Origin: Candidatus Nanopelagicus hibericus
GTDB taxonomy: Bacteria > Actinomycetota > Actinomycetes > Nanopelagicales > Nanopelagicaceae
Assembly (NCBI RefSeq): GCF_002288005.1
Contig: NZ_CP016771.1
Span: forward strand, 1 to 64,000
Reading direction: 5' to 3'
Length of the DNA stretch: 64,000 nucleotides
The notes beneath the pieces are model-generated. The model was not told where the DNA came from. It was given only the letters and a program-made list of their open reading frames with translations, and ran no database searches. This document shows, one piece after another, positions 29,022 through 37,370 of the stretch. The position numbers and the translations under genes were made by a program. The first letter of the stretch is position 1; the number at the start of each line of letters is the position of its first letter.

Positions 29022-30005
29022 TCATTTATTTATTCTAAATTCTAAAATATGGGTAGCATCTTTTTTGGTGAATACAAGTGACGTGACGTCTAAAAAAAGC
29101 TTAGATATGGTAATCATATCTGTTAAGAACTTCAAAGATCTCAAATCTTTGCTAATCATCGCGTTAATTGTGGAACCTATAAATCTCCAATAAAATGCTA
29201 GTACAGAAAGCTCTTTATTTGTTAAGACAAAAAATAATTGTATGTAAGTATGAAGCACAAAATAGGTTAATTGGAAATGATCTTCAGGATATTTTTGAAA
29301 TATAAACTTGCTTGAAGGGCTAAAGAAAAGTTTTCCATATTTAAGATTCTGGAAAGAAAAAAATAGATCTTCGCCAATAGCGTGGCGTATTTTGTCAAAC
29401 GGCACATTATATTTTTTAGCTAACTCTGCTTTCCAAATCGAAGCACCATTCAACCATTGAGTTTCAATAACTTCGTGGCTACTCATATAACTTGCGTTAT
29501 AGCCACTTTTATTTACCTGCCCTAAGTTTTTATCTGAGCTTAAGAACAATTTCTTCATCAATTTATACTGTGATTTTCGAACAGATGCATAACTTGGAGC
29601 ACAAGACATCCCGATACCAGCAATTTTGTTTTGTTTAGAAAGTCTTGATATATCAACAAATACATTTTCAATGGAATCGGGCAACAAAATAATATCGTCA
29701 TCAAAAAAAGCTATCCAATTTAGGTTTTCAGAAAAATACTTCAGCCCAAGTTTCTTCTGAATAACTTGTCCACTACTTGATAAATGCACATGCTTCAAAT
29801 TTAATTTATCCGTATATTTTTTTATTACTTCAGTTATGTCGATTCCTGAAGATGCAATTACCACTTCTATTGGCAATAATGACAAATTGCTTACAGATTC
29901 GAGAAATTTATTAAGCTGCTGTGGCCTGTCTTTTGTTGCCACTAAAATCCCATAAATTGGCAAAAGAACTTCTTGACTATCTATATTTGTAGTTCTGTTA
30001 TTCAT
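29022..30005 (-). CDS. GT2-family glycosyltransferase
   Basis: The 327-residue protein has a GT-A fold start (YGILVATKDRPQQLNKFLES), the donor/metal-binding triad in FFDDDI near residue 102, and an acceptor-side Glu-Asp in IGEDLFF near residue 213. The C-terminal 80 residues are rich in hydrophobic and aromatic residues, suggesting membrane association. It is a minus-strand gene within a plus-strand island: it converges with the previous gene (3-bp gap) and is only 22 bp from the divergent RmlD-like gene. Sugar specificity unknown. Confidence 0.85.
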   Translation of the reverse strand: MNNRTTNIDSQEVLLPIYGILVATKDRPQQLNKFLESVSNLSLLPIEVVIASSGIDITEVIKKYTDKLNLKHVHLSSSGQVIQKKLGLKYFSENLNWIAFFDDDIILLPDSIENVFVDISRLSKQNKIAGIGMSCAPSYASVRKSQYKLMKKLFLSSDKNLGQVNKSGYNASYMSSHEVIETQWLNGASIWKAELAKKYNVPFDKIRHAIGEDLFFSFQNLKYGKLFFSPSSKFIFQKYPEDHFQLTYFVLHTYIQLFFVLTNKELSVLAFYWRFIGSTINAMISKDLRSLKFLTDMITISKLFLDVTSLVFTKKDATHILEFRINK

Positions 30006-30027
30006 AAATGTAGTTTACTCTTTCCTA

Positions 30028-30981
30028 GTGAGTAGCGTATTCGATAAAAATGAATTTCTAAGATTTAGTAGTACGGAAACGGATTTCCTGGTTTTAGGAG
30101 GCACGGGGTTATTAGGGTCAGAGTTTGTAAATGAATTATCAAAGACTCACTCGGTTGCTGCAACTTTTCATGAGGTACAACCTTTTAAGGTTGGTCGAGT
30201 AAACTGGCACAAACTCAATGCCATCGATTTAGTTTCAATCAATGAACTAATCTATCTATTGCGACCAAAGGTCGTTATCAATTGCATAGCTTTAACTGAT
30301 ATTGATAAATGTGAGTTGTACCCAAAACTTGCCGCAGATCTAAATCATTTATTGCCCCAAACACTAGCCAAGATTTGCTCCGAGCTTGGAATATATCTAA
30401 TCCACATCAGCACAGATCACTACGATTCATCATTAAGAATTCCTCGGAAAGAGCAAGATGTTGTATTTGGAATAAATCAATATGGAATAACCAAAATGCA
30501 GGGTGAAAATTCAATCCTAGATTTGAATGTTTCAGCTTTAATTTTACGCACTAATTTTTTCAGCTACTCACTGTTGCGAAGTAATTCATTTCTTAATTGG
30601 ATAGTCAATAACTTAGAAAAGGATCAAATAATTAAAGGATTCACTGACATCGAGTTCTCACCTATTTCAATCGCTGAATTGATTAGTTGCACTTTTGCAC
30701 TACAAGAAATGAGAATTAGTGGAATAGTGAATGTTTCTAGCAATAAATCTATTTCAAAATACGATTTTATAAGCTTAGTTGCAAAAGCGTTTAATTTTGA
30801 AGCAAACTTAATTGAACCTTCAGTGAGCGATGAAGTCAAAGGCAGAGTTAGGCGCCCAACTTATATGTCGCTAGATAATGAGCGATTATCCTCTATTATG
30901 CATCGTAAAATGATTTCATTAGATAGTATGATTGATCAAGTGAGTGACGGCTATTTCAATAGTCGGTCCAATAAAAAGTAG
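30028..30981 (+). CDS. RmlD-like NAD(P)-dependent sugar-nucleotide reductase
   Basis: The 317-residue short-chain dehydrogenase has the Rossmann motif GGTGLLGSEF (residues about 28-37), RPKVVINCIALTDIDKCE as in dTDP-4-dehydrorhamnose reductase, and the catalytic STDHY and YGITK elements. The GTG start gives about 22 residues before the Rossmann strand; no closer start codon is available. It precedes a UDP-GlcNAc 4,6-dehydratase, not rmlABC, so reduction of a UDP-4-keto-6-deoxy-HexNAc (as by WbvR) is more likely than rhamnose synthesis. That specificity is inference. Confidence 0.8.
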   Translation: MSSVFDKNEFLRFSSTETDFLVLGGTGLLGSEFVNELSKTHSVAATFHEVQPFKVGRVNWHKLNAIDLVSINELIYLLRPKVVINCIALTDIDKCELYPKLAADLNHLLPQTLAKICSELGIYLIHISTDHYDSSLRIPRKEQDVVFGINQYGITKMQGENSILDLNVSALILRTNFFSYSLLRSNSFLNWIVNNLEKDQIIKGFTDIEFSPISIAELISCTFALQEMRISGIVNVSSNKSISKYDFISLVAKAFNFEANLIEPSVSDEVKGRVRRPTYMSLDNERLSSIMHRKMISLDSMIDQVSDGYFNSRSNKK

Positions 30982-30998
30982 ATTGGTAGTTTGAATTT

Positions 30999-31982
30999 AT
31001 GGAGACATTAAAAAACAAAACGGTGATGATTACTGGTGGAACTGGTTCTTTTGGGCAGTCATTCGTGAGAAAAATACTAGAGGAGAACGAAGTTGAATCC
31101 GTAATAGTTTTTAGTCGTGATGAACTTAAACAATTTGAAATGCAGGCTAATCTAGACAACCAGAAAGTTAGATTTGTTTTAGGCGATGTAAGAGACTATA
31201 AACGCCTTTTGGAAGTTTCAACCGATGTTGATGTCATAATTCATGCAGCAGCAATGAAACAAATAACCGCAGCTGAGTTAAATCCTATTGAAGCAATAAA
31301 AACTAATGTTCTAGGAGCCGAAAACATAGTGCGAGTAGCAATTGAAAATGAAATCAGTTCAGTTATTGCATTAAGTACTGATAAAGCTTCCAACCCAGCA
31401 AATTTGTATGGTGCTACAAAATTATGTTCAGACAAATTAATCATTGCTGGTAATAACTTGACTCGAGATAAGTTACCGATTTTTTCTGTAGTTCGCTACG
31501 GTAATATTCTTGGATCAAGGGGAAGTGTGATTCCATTATTTTTACAGCAAGCCAAAACAGGAACTATCACTATCACGAATGAGAAAATGACCAGATTTTG
31601 GCTCTCATTAGATGATGGAGTCGACTTTGTTTTAAAAAGTATCAAAACTATGCAAGGAGGGGAAATATTTATTCCGAAAATTCCAAGCTTTAGAGTAATC
31701 GATGCTGCCAAAGTTGTTGCGCCAGAAGCAAAAATTAATATTATTGGAATACGGCCAGGCGAAAAACTACATGAAATTATGATCACAGAAGATGACTCAT
31801 TCCACACTCGCGAATTCGAGAATTCTTATGTAATCCTCTCCCCTGACTTGATAAAATCAAATTCTTATAAGAATTCTGGAAAACCAGTAGCCGAAAATTT
31901 TAGATACTCAAGTGACACTAATGCACTATGGCATACCCATGAATCATTTAAAGAGAAATTAGCGAGTATCGGTCTTGTTTAG
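30999..31982 (+). CDS. UDP-GlcNAc 4,6-dehydratase (PseB/WbvB type)
   Basis: This enzyme class converts UDP-GlcNAc to a 4-keto-6-deoxy-L-hexosamine nucleotide, the first step to pseudaminic acid, L-FucNAc or L-QuiNAc/L-RhaNAc. The 327-residue protein has TGGTGSFGQSF (about 12-22), HAAAMKQITAAELNP, the catalytic LSTDKA followed nine residues after the Asp by Tyr in LYGATKL, and RYGNILGSRGSVIPLF. The Asp-Lys...Tyr spacing equals that of Helicobacter PseB (Asp132, Lys133, Tyr141). No pseC aminotransferase or pseI is present, so pseudaminate is unlikely and a 6-deoxy-L-HexNAc product is favoured. Confidence 0.88.
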   Translation: METLKNKTVMITGGTGSFGQSFVRKILEENEVESVIVFSRDELKQFEMQANLDNQKVRFVLGDVRDYKRLLEVSTDVDVIIHAAAMKQITAAELNPIEAIKTNVLGAENIVRVAIENEISSVIALSTDKASNPANLYGATKLCSDKLIIAGNNLTRDKLPIFSVVRYGNILGSRGSVIPLFLQQAKTGTITITNEKMTRFWLSLDDGVDFVLKSIKTMQGGEIFIPKIPSFRVIDAAKVVAPEAKINIIGIRPGEKLHEIMITEDDSFHTREFENSYVILSPDLIKSNSYKNSGKPVAENFRYSSDTNALWHTHESFKEKLASIGLV

Positions 31983-32661
31983 TCGCACACTTATAATTAT
32001 GGCCCATCCGGATGACGAAATTCTGGGGTGCGGAGGACTGTTAGCAAAGCATTCAAAGTCCATTACATTCCAAGTTTTATTTTTAGCCGAAGGCAGTAGT
32101 TGTCGCTATGACAAATCGGATTTAGAGAAGGCTAAAATTTCTATAGCCGAGCGTGAAAAAAGTGCGAAGGAAGCCTTAAGCATTTTTGAACCCGACCGAA
32201 TAAGTTTCACGAACTTACCATGTGGCCGACTGGATCAAGTTCCTATTTTAGAGATGAATAAAACCATCGAATCACATATAAAGGATTTTAAACCTTCAAC
32301 AATTTTCACCCATTCTGAGAATGATACGAATAGTGATCACCGTAGAGTTGCAGAATCTGTTTTTATGGCAAGTCGCCCAGGAGCATTAAATACGGTTTCG
32401 AACGTCGTGAGCGCTGAAATTCCATCTTCGTCAGAATGGAATTTTAACCAACCATTTCAGCCAAACTACTTCATAAAACTGACTGACAGTCAATTGAATA
32501 TGAAAATCGAAGCACTCTTAAAATACAAATCTGAAATTCGAGATTATCCATTTCCTCGTTCGCCAGAAGGTATCTCGGCATTCGCACGATACAGAGGAAT
32601 CCAATCAGGCAATGAATTTGCTGAAGCTTTTCGAATAATTAGGAGCATAGAAAATTCATGA
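31975..32661 (+). CDS. PIG-L/LmbE family zinc N-deacetylase
   Basis: The 228-residue protein has the zinc motif MAHPDDE (about residues 9-15) and SDHRRV (third ligand and catalytic region) of GlcNAc-type N-deacetylases. The TTG start overlaps the dehydratase by 8 bp; it is kept because the family needs the preceding beta-strand (RTLIIMAHPDDE), which an ATG at 31999 would lose. In this neighbourhood it may deacetylate the 2-acetamido sugar nucleotide or a glycan intermediate. Roles in mycothiol synthesis (MshB) are less likely given the context. Confidence 0.85.
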   Translation: MFSRTLIIMAHPDDEILGCGGLLAKHSKSITFQVLFLAEGSSCRYDKSDLEKAKISIAEREKSAKEALSIFEPDRISFTNLPCGRLDQVPILEMNKTIESHIKDFKPSTIFTHSENDTNSDHRRVAESVFMASRPGALNTVSNVVSAEIPSSSEWNFNQPFQPNYFIKLTDSQLNMKIEALLKYKSEIRDYPFPRSPEGISAFARYRGIQSGNEFAEAFRIIRSIENS

Positions 32662-32677
32662 AGGATTGAAGATATAA

Positions 32678-33613
32678 TTGAGAATTTTAATGACTGGTGC
32701 AGGAGGGCCTTCAACTGAAGCAATTTTGAAATTATGGAGTCCTAAACATGAACTTTTTTTTACTGACGCCAAAATTGATAGCATCACTCCTCAGGTTTCA
32801 AGTGATAAAAGATTTTTTGTTCCCTACGCGACTGATGAACAGTTTCTGCAATCAATTACTAACTTAACAAAGAGACTTCAGATAGATATCTTGATCAGTC
32901 AAGTTGATGAAGAATTACCAATAATTGCAGGAAATAAAAAACTATTTAATCCAACTTTACTATTAATACCGGATGAGAATTTCATAAACCTTTTTCTAAA
33001 TAAATTGCAGTCGGGGATTAAAATGAATGAGAATAAAATTTTAGAACCAGGCACTAAAGTATTGAATAATGAATCAAAATTTGAGGGCCTTCCTGTAATT
33101 TTTAAACCCTGTTTTGGACGTGGATCTAGAAGTATTTTTCATGCAGAAACACAAGAAGAGTTCGAAGCGTTAAAGAATTATTTGCTGACTCAAGAAGAAT
33201 TATTTATCACGCAACAAAAAATTCATGGAGACGAATATTCAGTTCAAGTTCTTGCGAATTCAAGAGGAATCTTGAAGGGTATAACTCCAATACTTATAAA
33301 AGGAAAAAGAGGTAGCACTACGAGTGGAGTTGTTTCAAATAATAGTGAGGTGATTAAAGCATGCTTAAATTTTCATGAAGTATTCAAGACAAGTGGTACA
33401 TATAACATTCAACTTATGTTAAACAAAGACCAAGCCTATATTTTCGAAGTCAACCCCCGTGTTTCTACCACTATGTGTGTTTCTTTATTCGGAGGATCAG
33501 ATCCAGTAGATATCTATTTTGATAGTGGTATTGAAGAAAACATAAAATTCTTGTTGGAAGGTACAAAACTTCAGAGGCATTGGAATCATACTTTTTCTAT
33601 GAATGGCAATTAA
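32678..33613 (+). CDS. ATP-grasp domain carboxylate-amine ligase
   Basis: The 311-residue protein begins MRILMTGAGGPST like carbamoyl-phosphate-synthase-type ATP-grasp proteins. It has the glycine-rich KPCFGRGSRS loop (about residues 146-155) and the metal-binding FEVNPRVSTTM segment. Such enzymes join a carboxylate to an amine through an acyl phosphate. Its TTG start is preceded by AAGGA (32661-32665). Placed 16 bp after a deacetylase gene, it could acylate the freed amino group of a sugar; this is inference. The true substrate is unknown. Confidence 0.78.
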   Translation: MRILMTGAGGPSTEAILKLWSPKHELFFTDAKIDSITPQVSSDKRFFVPYATDEQFLQSITNLTKRLQIDILISQVDEELPIIAGNKKLFNPTLLLIPDENFINLFLNKLQSGIKMNENKILEPGTKVLNNESKFEGLPVIFKPCFGRGSRSIFHAETQEEFEALKNYLLTQEELFITQQKIHGDEYSVQVLANSRGILKGITPILIKGKRGSTTSGVVSNNSEVIKACLNFHEVFKTSGTYNIQLMLNKDQAYIFEVNPRVSTTMCVSLFGGSDPVDIYFDSGIEENIKFLLEGTKLQRHWNHTFSMNGN

Positions 33614-33621
33614 TTTAACAA

Positions 33622-34563
33622 ATGAAAATTCTTATAGTTGGAGGAACCCGATTTATTGGTAAAAACCTAGTGTCACTATTAGTAAAAACGAATGTTGAAT
33701 TTGTCTTAACTTCTAGAAGAATCAACCCTGACGTACCACATTCGCAACAGATAATTTGCGAACGCGAGGAATTTACTAAAAGTGCGGGCAGCAAGCAAAA
33801 ATTTGATCTTATAGTTGACTTTAATGGTTACAGTGCAAACCAATTTTACGATTTCAATTTACGAGCTTCTAAATCAAAGTATTTCTTTGTAAGTACTGCG
33901 TGGATTGATCGCCCAATTAATGCTGCACGTACGAACGATTCTCGTCCTTTAGCAAAAACTTTATTCAATTCACTCGAAACAAATTATGTCAAGGCAAAAA
34001 AAGAAGCTGAAGAGAAGGTAATAGAAAGTTATGGACATAATGCAACAATTTTGCGTTTACCAATCGTCTTGGGTTTCGATGATCATCATAAACGTCTCGA
34101 TTACACTATTTACAGAATAAGAAATTCCAATAAATATATTTTGCCAAGTAATGGGAATAACATTTTAGAAACAATTCTTGTGAACGACGTATCAAGAATT
34201 ATGTTAAAACTCATTTTGAATTCAGATAAAGACATTCCCAATTATTTGAACTTCAAACCACCCCAAAAAACAACTTACTTAAACTATGTAAGCAAAATAT
34301 CATCATTTTTGCAGAAAGATACTGAATTTGTAGATATTGAAGTTGACGCATTCACAAAAAATTTGGGAAAAGTAGCAGTATGTGACCCTTTTTGGAGAGA
34401 GTCTGAAAGTGATGCAACGGGTAAGAATGCTTTTCAAATAACTAATTCACAACCGACCGGTATTAGCGATATCCTCCCTTATCTACTGAAATCGAATTTA
34501 ATAAATGCAGTTCAACATGAAGCTTTCTTGCAAGAAAGGACATATTTTGCTCGAAACAGATAG
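33622..34563 (+). CDS. NAD-dependent epimerase/dehydratase (extended SDR)
   Basis: The 313-residue protein begins MKILIVGGTRFIGKNLV, a Rossmann dinucleotide motif, and has a YVKAK catalytic Tyr/Lys at about residues 127-131. Overall it resembles the divergent epimerase family related to UDP-glucose 4-epimerase-like and isoflavone-reductase-like SDRs. The substrate is not recognisable. It follows the ATP-grasp gene by 8 bp and overlaps the next gene, so it belongs to the same operon and probably acts on the same sugar. Confidence 0.78.
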   Translation: MKILIVGGTRFIGKNLVSLLVKTNVEFVLTSRRINPDVPHSQQIICEREEFTKSAGSKQKFDLIVDFNGYSANQFYDFNLRASKSKYFFVSTAWIDRPINAARTNDSRPLAKTLFNSLETNYVKAKKEAEEKVIESYGHNATILRLPIVLGFDDHHKRLDYTIYRIRNSNKYILPSNGNNILETILVNDVSRIMLKLILNSDKDIPNYLNFKPPQKTTYLNYVSKISSFLQKDTEFVDIEVDAFTKNLGKVAVCDPFWRESESDATGKNAFQITNSQPTGISDILPYLLKSNLINAVQHEAFLQERTYFARNR

Positions 34564-35338
34564 TATTGACGACATAAAGGAATTTTTGAGTGCTCTAGGA
34601 AAAAAACTAGTTGCTTTTTCTCCCGAGAAAATTGAAACAGTAAGTGAAATTAATGAAAACTTGAAAACAAATATTGATCAAATTGCTCATGACTTTATGA
34701 TTGAAAAACTCAATCTGTTGAGTAAATTGCCCGTCATTAGCGAAGAAGATCCTATATCCATTAGTAAACCAAGGCCAAATAAATATTGGATTATCGACCC
34801 CATTGACGGAACACGTAGTTTGGTTAATGGATATCAAACTTATGTTTGCCAAGTCGCATTAATTGAGAATGCAATGCCAATTATGTCTGTTGTTTATGAA
34901 CCTGCGTTAAATAATTTTTACCATAGTATTAAAGGTCGAGGATCATACAAGAATGATCAAAAATTGAATTCAAACCCACAGAAGTTGCCCGATTCAATAA
35001 TTGATAATTATCCCGAACCAATTTCATCGATTAAAAACTTGATCGAAAATACAAGCATATCTAAATACTTAGAATGTGGGAGCATAGCTCTAAAAATGTG
35101 CAGAGTGGCTGATATGTCTGCCGATCTATTTTTAAAGAAAACACGAGTTTTTGATTGGGATATTGCACCCGCTGCCTTGATTGTTCAAGAAATGGGGGGT
35201 GTAGTAAAAACACTGTCTGGCAATCAAATCTTATATGAAGGAAATTTTAAAAAAGATAATTTATTAGTGTCAGCCAACCAGTCAATACATGAATATACTT
35301 TGGGTAAAATTAAGGAATTGAATGGCTTTAATGATTGA
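34547..35338 (+). CDS. Inositol monophosphatase/CysQ-family phosphatase
   Basis: The protein has the family metal sites: SEEDP, then DPIDGTRSLVNG, and the C-terminal WDIAPAALIV. Members hydrolyse inositol phosphates, 3'-phosphoadenosine nucleotides or sugar phosphates. A frame from ATG 34505 overlaps the epimerase by 59 bp; the TTG at 34547 is preferred because AAGAAAGGA ends 6 nt upstream and the overlap falls to 17 bp, giving 263 residues. In a carbohydrate operon, a sugar-phosphate substrate is plausible. It overlaps the following GT2 gene by 17 bp. Confidence 0.82.
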   Translation: MLETDSIDDIKEFLSALGKKLVAFSPEKIETVSEINENLKTNIDQIAHDFMIEKLNLLSKLPVISEEDPISISKPRPNKYWIIDPIDGTRSLVNGYQTYVCQVALIENAMPIMSVVYEPALNNFYHSIKGRGSYKNDQKLNSNPQKLPDSIIDNYPEPISSIKNLIENTSISKYLECGSIALKMCRVADMSADLFLKKTRVFDWDIAPAALIVQEMGGVVKTLSGNQILYEGNFKKDNLLVSANQSIHEYTLGKIKELNGFND

Positions 35339-36230
35339 TAAAAGAAAATATGAATTATCAATAATCGTGCCAGTGACAAAAATGCATGGGCGTTTAGATA
35401 ACTTCAAAAAAATGGTTGAAGATATAAGCAATTTTTCAATTCAATTAATAGTTGTTCACGATATAAATGACGATAAAACTGGACGCGAGTTGCAGATAGT
35501 CCTTAAAAATAATAAGAACATAAAATTGATTGAAGGAAAATATGGTTCAGCTGGTGGTGCACGTAATGCCGGCCTAGAATTGGTTAATTCCGAATGGATA
35601 GGATTTTGGGATAGTGACGATAAACCGGAAGTAGAGCAATACTTAGATTTAGTGGCAAAGATTAAAAAAGAACAAAATTTAGTCGGATACGGAAATTTTT
35701 TAAAAATTTCGGCCATGCCTAAAAAATTACAAAAATCTAAAAATTCCTTCAATGTCGAGGGTGCAACTAATTCTCTAAAGCCATATAAAAATCCAGGAAT
35801 CTGGCGGTGGATTTTCGCGAGTGAGGTTCTAAAAAATACAAGGTTTCCAAACCTAAAACTCGGAGAAGATGTTTGCTTCCTTTTTTCCACCCTTCAAAAA
35901 GTGGATAAGATCACTAAATCGAGTCAGGTAGTCTATAAATATTTTGTAGATAATCCATTACAAAGTACTGAATTATGGAAAAATGACACTCGGATATTTC
36001 TCGTTATCAAGTTCATGAACGAAAACTTTATTTCTAATCAAAAGAACCAAAATATCGCCATCGGTTTATTGGTTAATCAATTTTACAGTAGTTTAAAGCT
36101 TGATAAATTACGGTATAAAGCTATTTCAATCAAATTATTTATAAAAATTTTCTTTAAGATGAATCTCTCTGAAAAGAAATTATGCGTTAAATTGTTGATC
36201 ACAATTCCTTTAAATTTTTTGGAGACATGA
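35322..36230 (+). CDS. GT2-family glycosyltransferase
   Basis: The 302-residue protein starts with a GT-A fold (LSIIVPVTKMHGRLDNFKKM) and has the sugar-nucleotide/metal motif in FWDSDDKP near residue 94, preceded by the GSAGGARNAGLE segment typical of GT2 enzymes; LGEDVCF supplies the later acidic pair. The basic, hydrophobic C-terminus probably contacts the membrane. A second Met at 35331 reduces the overlap with the phosphatase gene from 17 to 8 bp. The fucosyltransferase-like gene starts 1 bp after its stop. Confidence 0.85.
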   Translation: MALMIDKRKYELSIIVPVTKMHGRLDNFKKMVEDISNFSIQLIVVHDINDDKTGRELQIVLKNNKNIKLIEGKYGSAGGARNAGLELVNSEWIGFWDSDDKPEVEQYLDLVAKIKKEQNLVGYGNFLKISAMPKKLQKSKNSFNVEGATNSLKPYKNPGIWRWIFASEVLKNTRFPNLKLGEDVCFLFSTLQKVDKITKSSQVVYKYFVDNPLQSTELWKNDTRIFLVIKFMNENFISNQKNQNIAIGLLVNQFYSSLKLDKLRYKAISIKLFIKIFFKMNLSEKKLCVKLLITIPLNFLET

Positions 36231-36231
36231 A

Positions 36232-37215
36232 GTGAAAATAGGAAAAACAGAAGATAGCAATTTGCCAATTATATATATTCACGCAGGTCTTGGGAATCAA
36301 TTATTTCAATTGGCCGCAGCCAATGTTTTGTGTGAGGATGGAAAATATTTGATCGACATTAGTAGTTTCAATAATTCAGAAGATTTTTTATCTAAATTTA
36401 GTTTTGGTAAGAAATTAAATATTCTTCCGATGAAAAAAAAGCAGTTCATGGAGCAGAAACTAATAAATTTGATTATTAGGGCCAATTATCGACCAAATAG
36501 GAAACAAAAAACACAATGGATTTATTTTCTTGCTGATATTGTTTCGAAAAATATTTTATCAAAAGTTTATTTGAAAGGAAGAACAATAGTTACATCTTCA
36601 AACTTAGGATTCGATGAGCAGTTAATCATTAAAAAGCCACACTCATATTTAATTGGTTATTTTCAATCTTATGTTTGGCCATCTAAGCCAATCAACAAAA
36701 ACTTTTTTAAAGATATGCAGCTAATTAAAAGTAATTCTGATTTTGATTATTATCGTGAACTATCCAAAGTTGAGAAACCTTTAGTTGTTCACATTCGTTT
36801 AGGAGATTATCTTGCTCAAAAATCATTTGGAATTCTAAGTAAAAAATATTTTCATGATGCTATAGAAAGTTTATGGAACATTAATAAGTATAAGAAAGTA
36901 TGGATATTTTCTAATGAGCCTGATAAAATTAAATCATATGTACCAAGCCATTTAAGTTCTTTATGTAGAACTATTGATTTAAATTTGAATGATGCCGCTG
37001 CTACTTTGCAATTGATGAAATATGGCCATGGGTACGTATTGTCTAATTCGACATTTGGTTGGTGGGGTGCATTTTTATCAATTAATGATGAAGTAGATGT
37101 AGTTGTTCCTAATCCTTGGTTTAAAGTAGCAGTCGATCCAGATCAAATCATCCCTGCAAACTGGTCCAGAATGAGTGGTTGGCCAATTCATAACACACTC
37201 CAAGGTCGCATTTAA
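36232..37215 (+). CDS. Alpha-1,2-fucosyltransferase-like (GT11) protein
   Basis: GT11 enzymes transfer fucose from GDP-fucose to galactose or similar acceptors. The 327-residue protein has the three family motifs: HAGLGNQLFQLAAA near residue 17, VVHIRLGDYL near residue 185 (nucleotide-binding HxRxGD) and SNSTFGWWGAFL near residue 263. The GTG start follows a GGAGAC site. It is the last gene of the island. No GDP-mannose dehydratase or GDP-fucose synthase is in the window, so donor supply is unresolved, and a related GDP-sugar donor is possible. Confidence 0.88.
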   Translation: MKIGKTEDSNLPIIYIHAGLGNQLFQLAAANVLCEDGKYLIDISSFNNSEDFLSKFSFGKKLNILPMKKKQFMEQKLINLIIRANYRPNRKQKTQWIYFLADIVSKNILSKVYLKGRTIVTSSNLGFDEQLIIKKPHSYLIGYFQSYVWPSKPINKNFFKDMQLIKSNSDFDYYRELSKVEKPLVVHIRLGDYLAQKSFGILSKKYFHDAIESLWNINKYKKVWIFSNEPDKIKSYVPSHLSSLCRTIDLNLNDAAATLQLMKYGHGYVLSNSTFGWWGAFLSINDEVDVVVPNPWFKVAVDPDQIIPANWSRMSGWPIHNTLQGRI

Positions 37216-37263
37216 AAATATTACTTAGAATTTATAAGATTAGTAATCGTAGAGTATAAATAA

Positions 37264-37272
37264 TGTTATAAT
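37264..37272 (+). promoter_or_regulatory. Extended -10 promoter of the DEAD-box helicase gene
   Basis: TGTTATAAT combines the TGN extension with a perfect TATAAT hexamer (37267-37272). No -35 match lies at 17 bp, which is tolerated by extended -10 promoters. It predicts a transcript start near 37279 and a leader of about 90 nt. Confidence 0.6.
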
Positions 37273-37291
37273 TTGTTCGTTCTTCCATGTG

Positions 37292-37358
37292 CTTACAATT
37301 TGTAAGTGCCTTGCGAGTCTTAATCTCAAATCACCACCAAGACGCGCATCATGTCTTG
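37292..37358 (+). promoter_or_regulatory. Structured 5' leader of the DEAD-box helicase gene
   Basis: A 15-bp palindrome CTTACAA-T-TTGTAAG (37292-37306) and a hairpin CAAGAC/GTCTTG (37338-37343, 37353-37358; 9-nt loop) lie between the promoter and the ATG at 37371, the latter ending 2 nt before the only AGG ribosome-binding candidate. Long folded leaders are common for cold-induced RNA helicases; the role here is inferred. Confidence 0.4.
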
Positions 37359-37370
37359 ATAGGTTGATAT

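Noticed and set aside
30999-31982. Pseudaminic acid pathway based on the PseB-like dehydratase
   Set aside because: No PseC aminotransferase, PseH, PseG, PseI or PseF gene is in the island; a 6-deoxy-HexNAc route explains the neighbours better.
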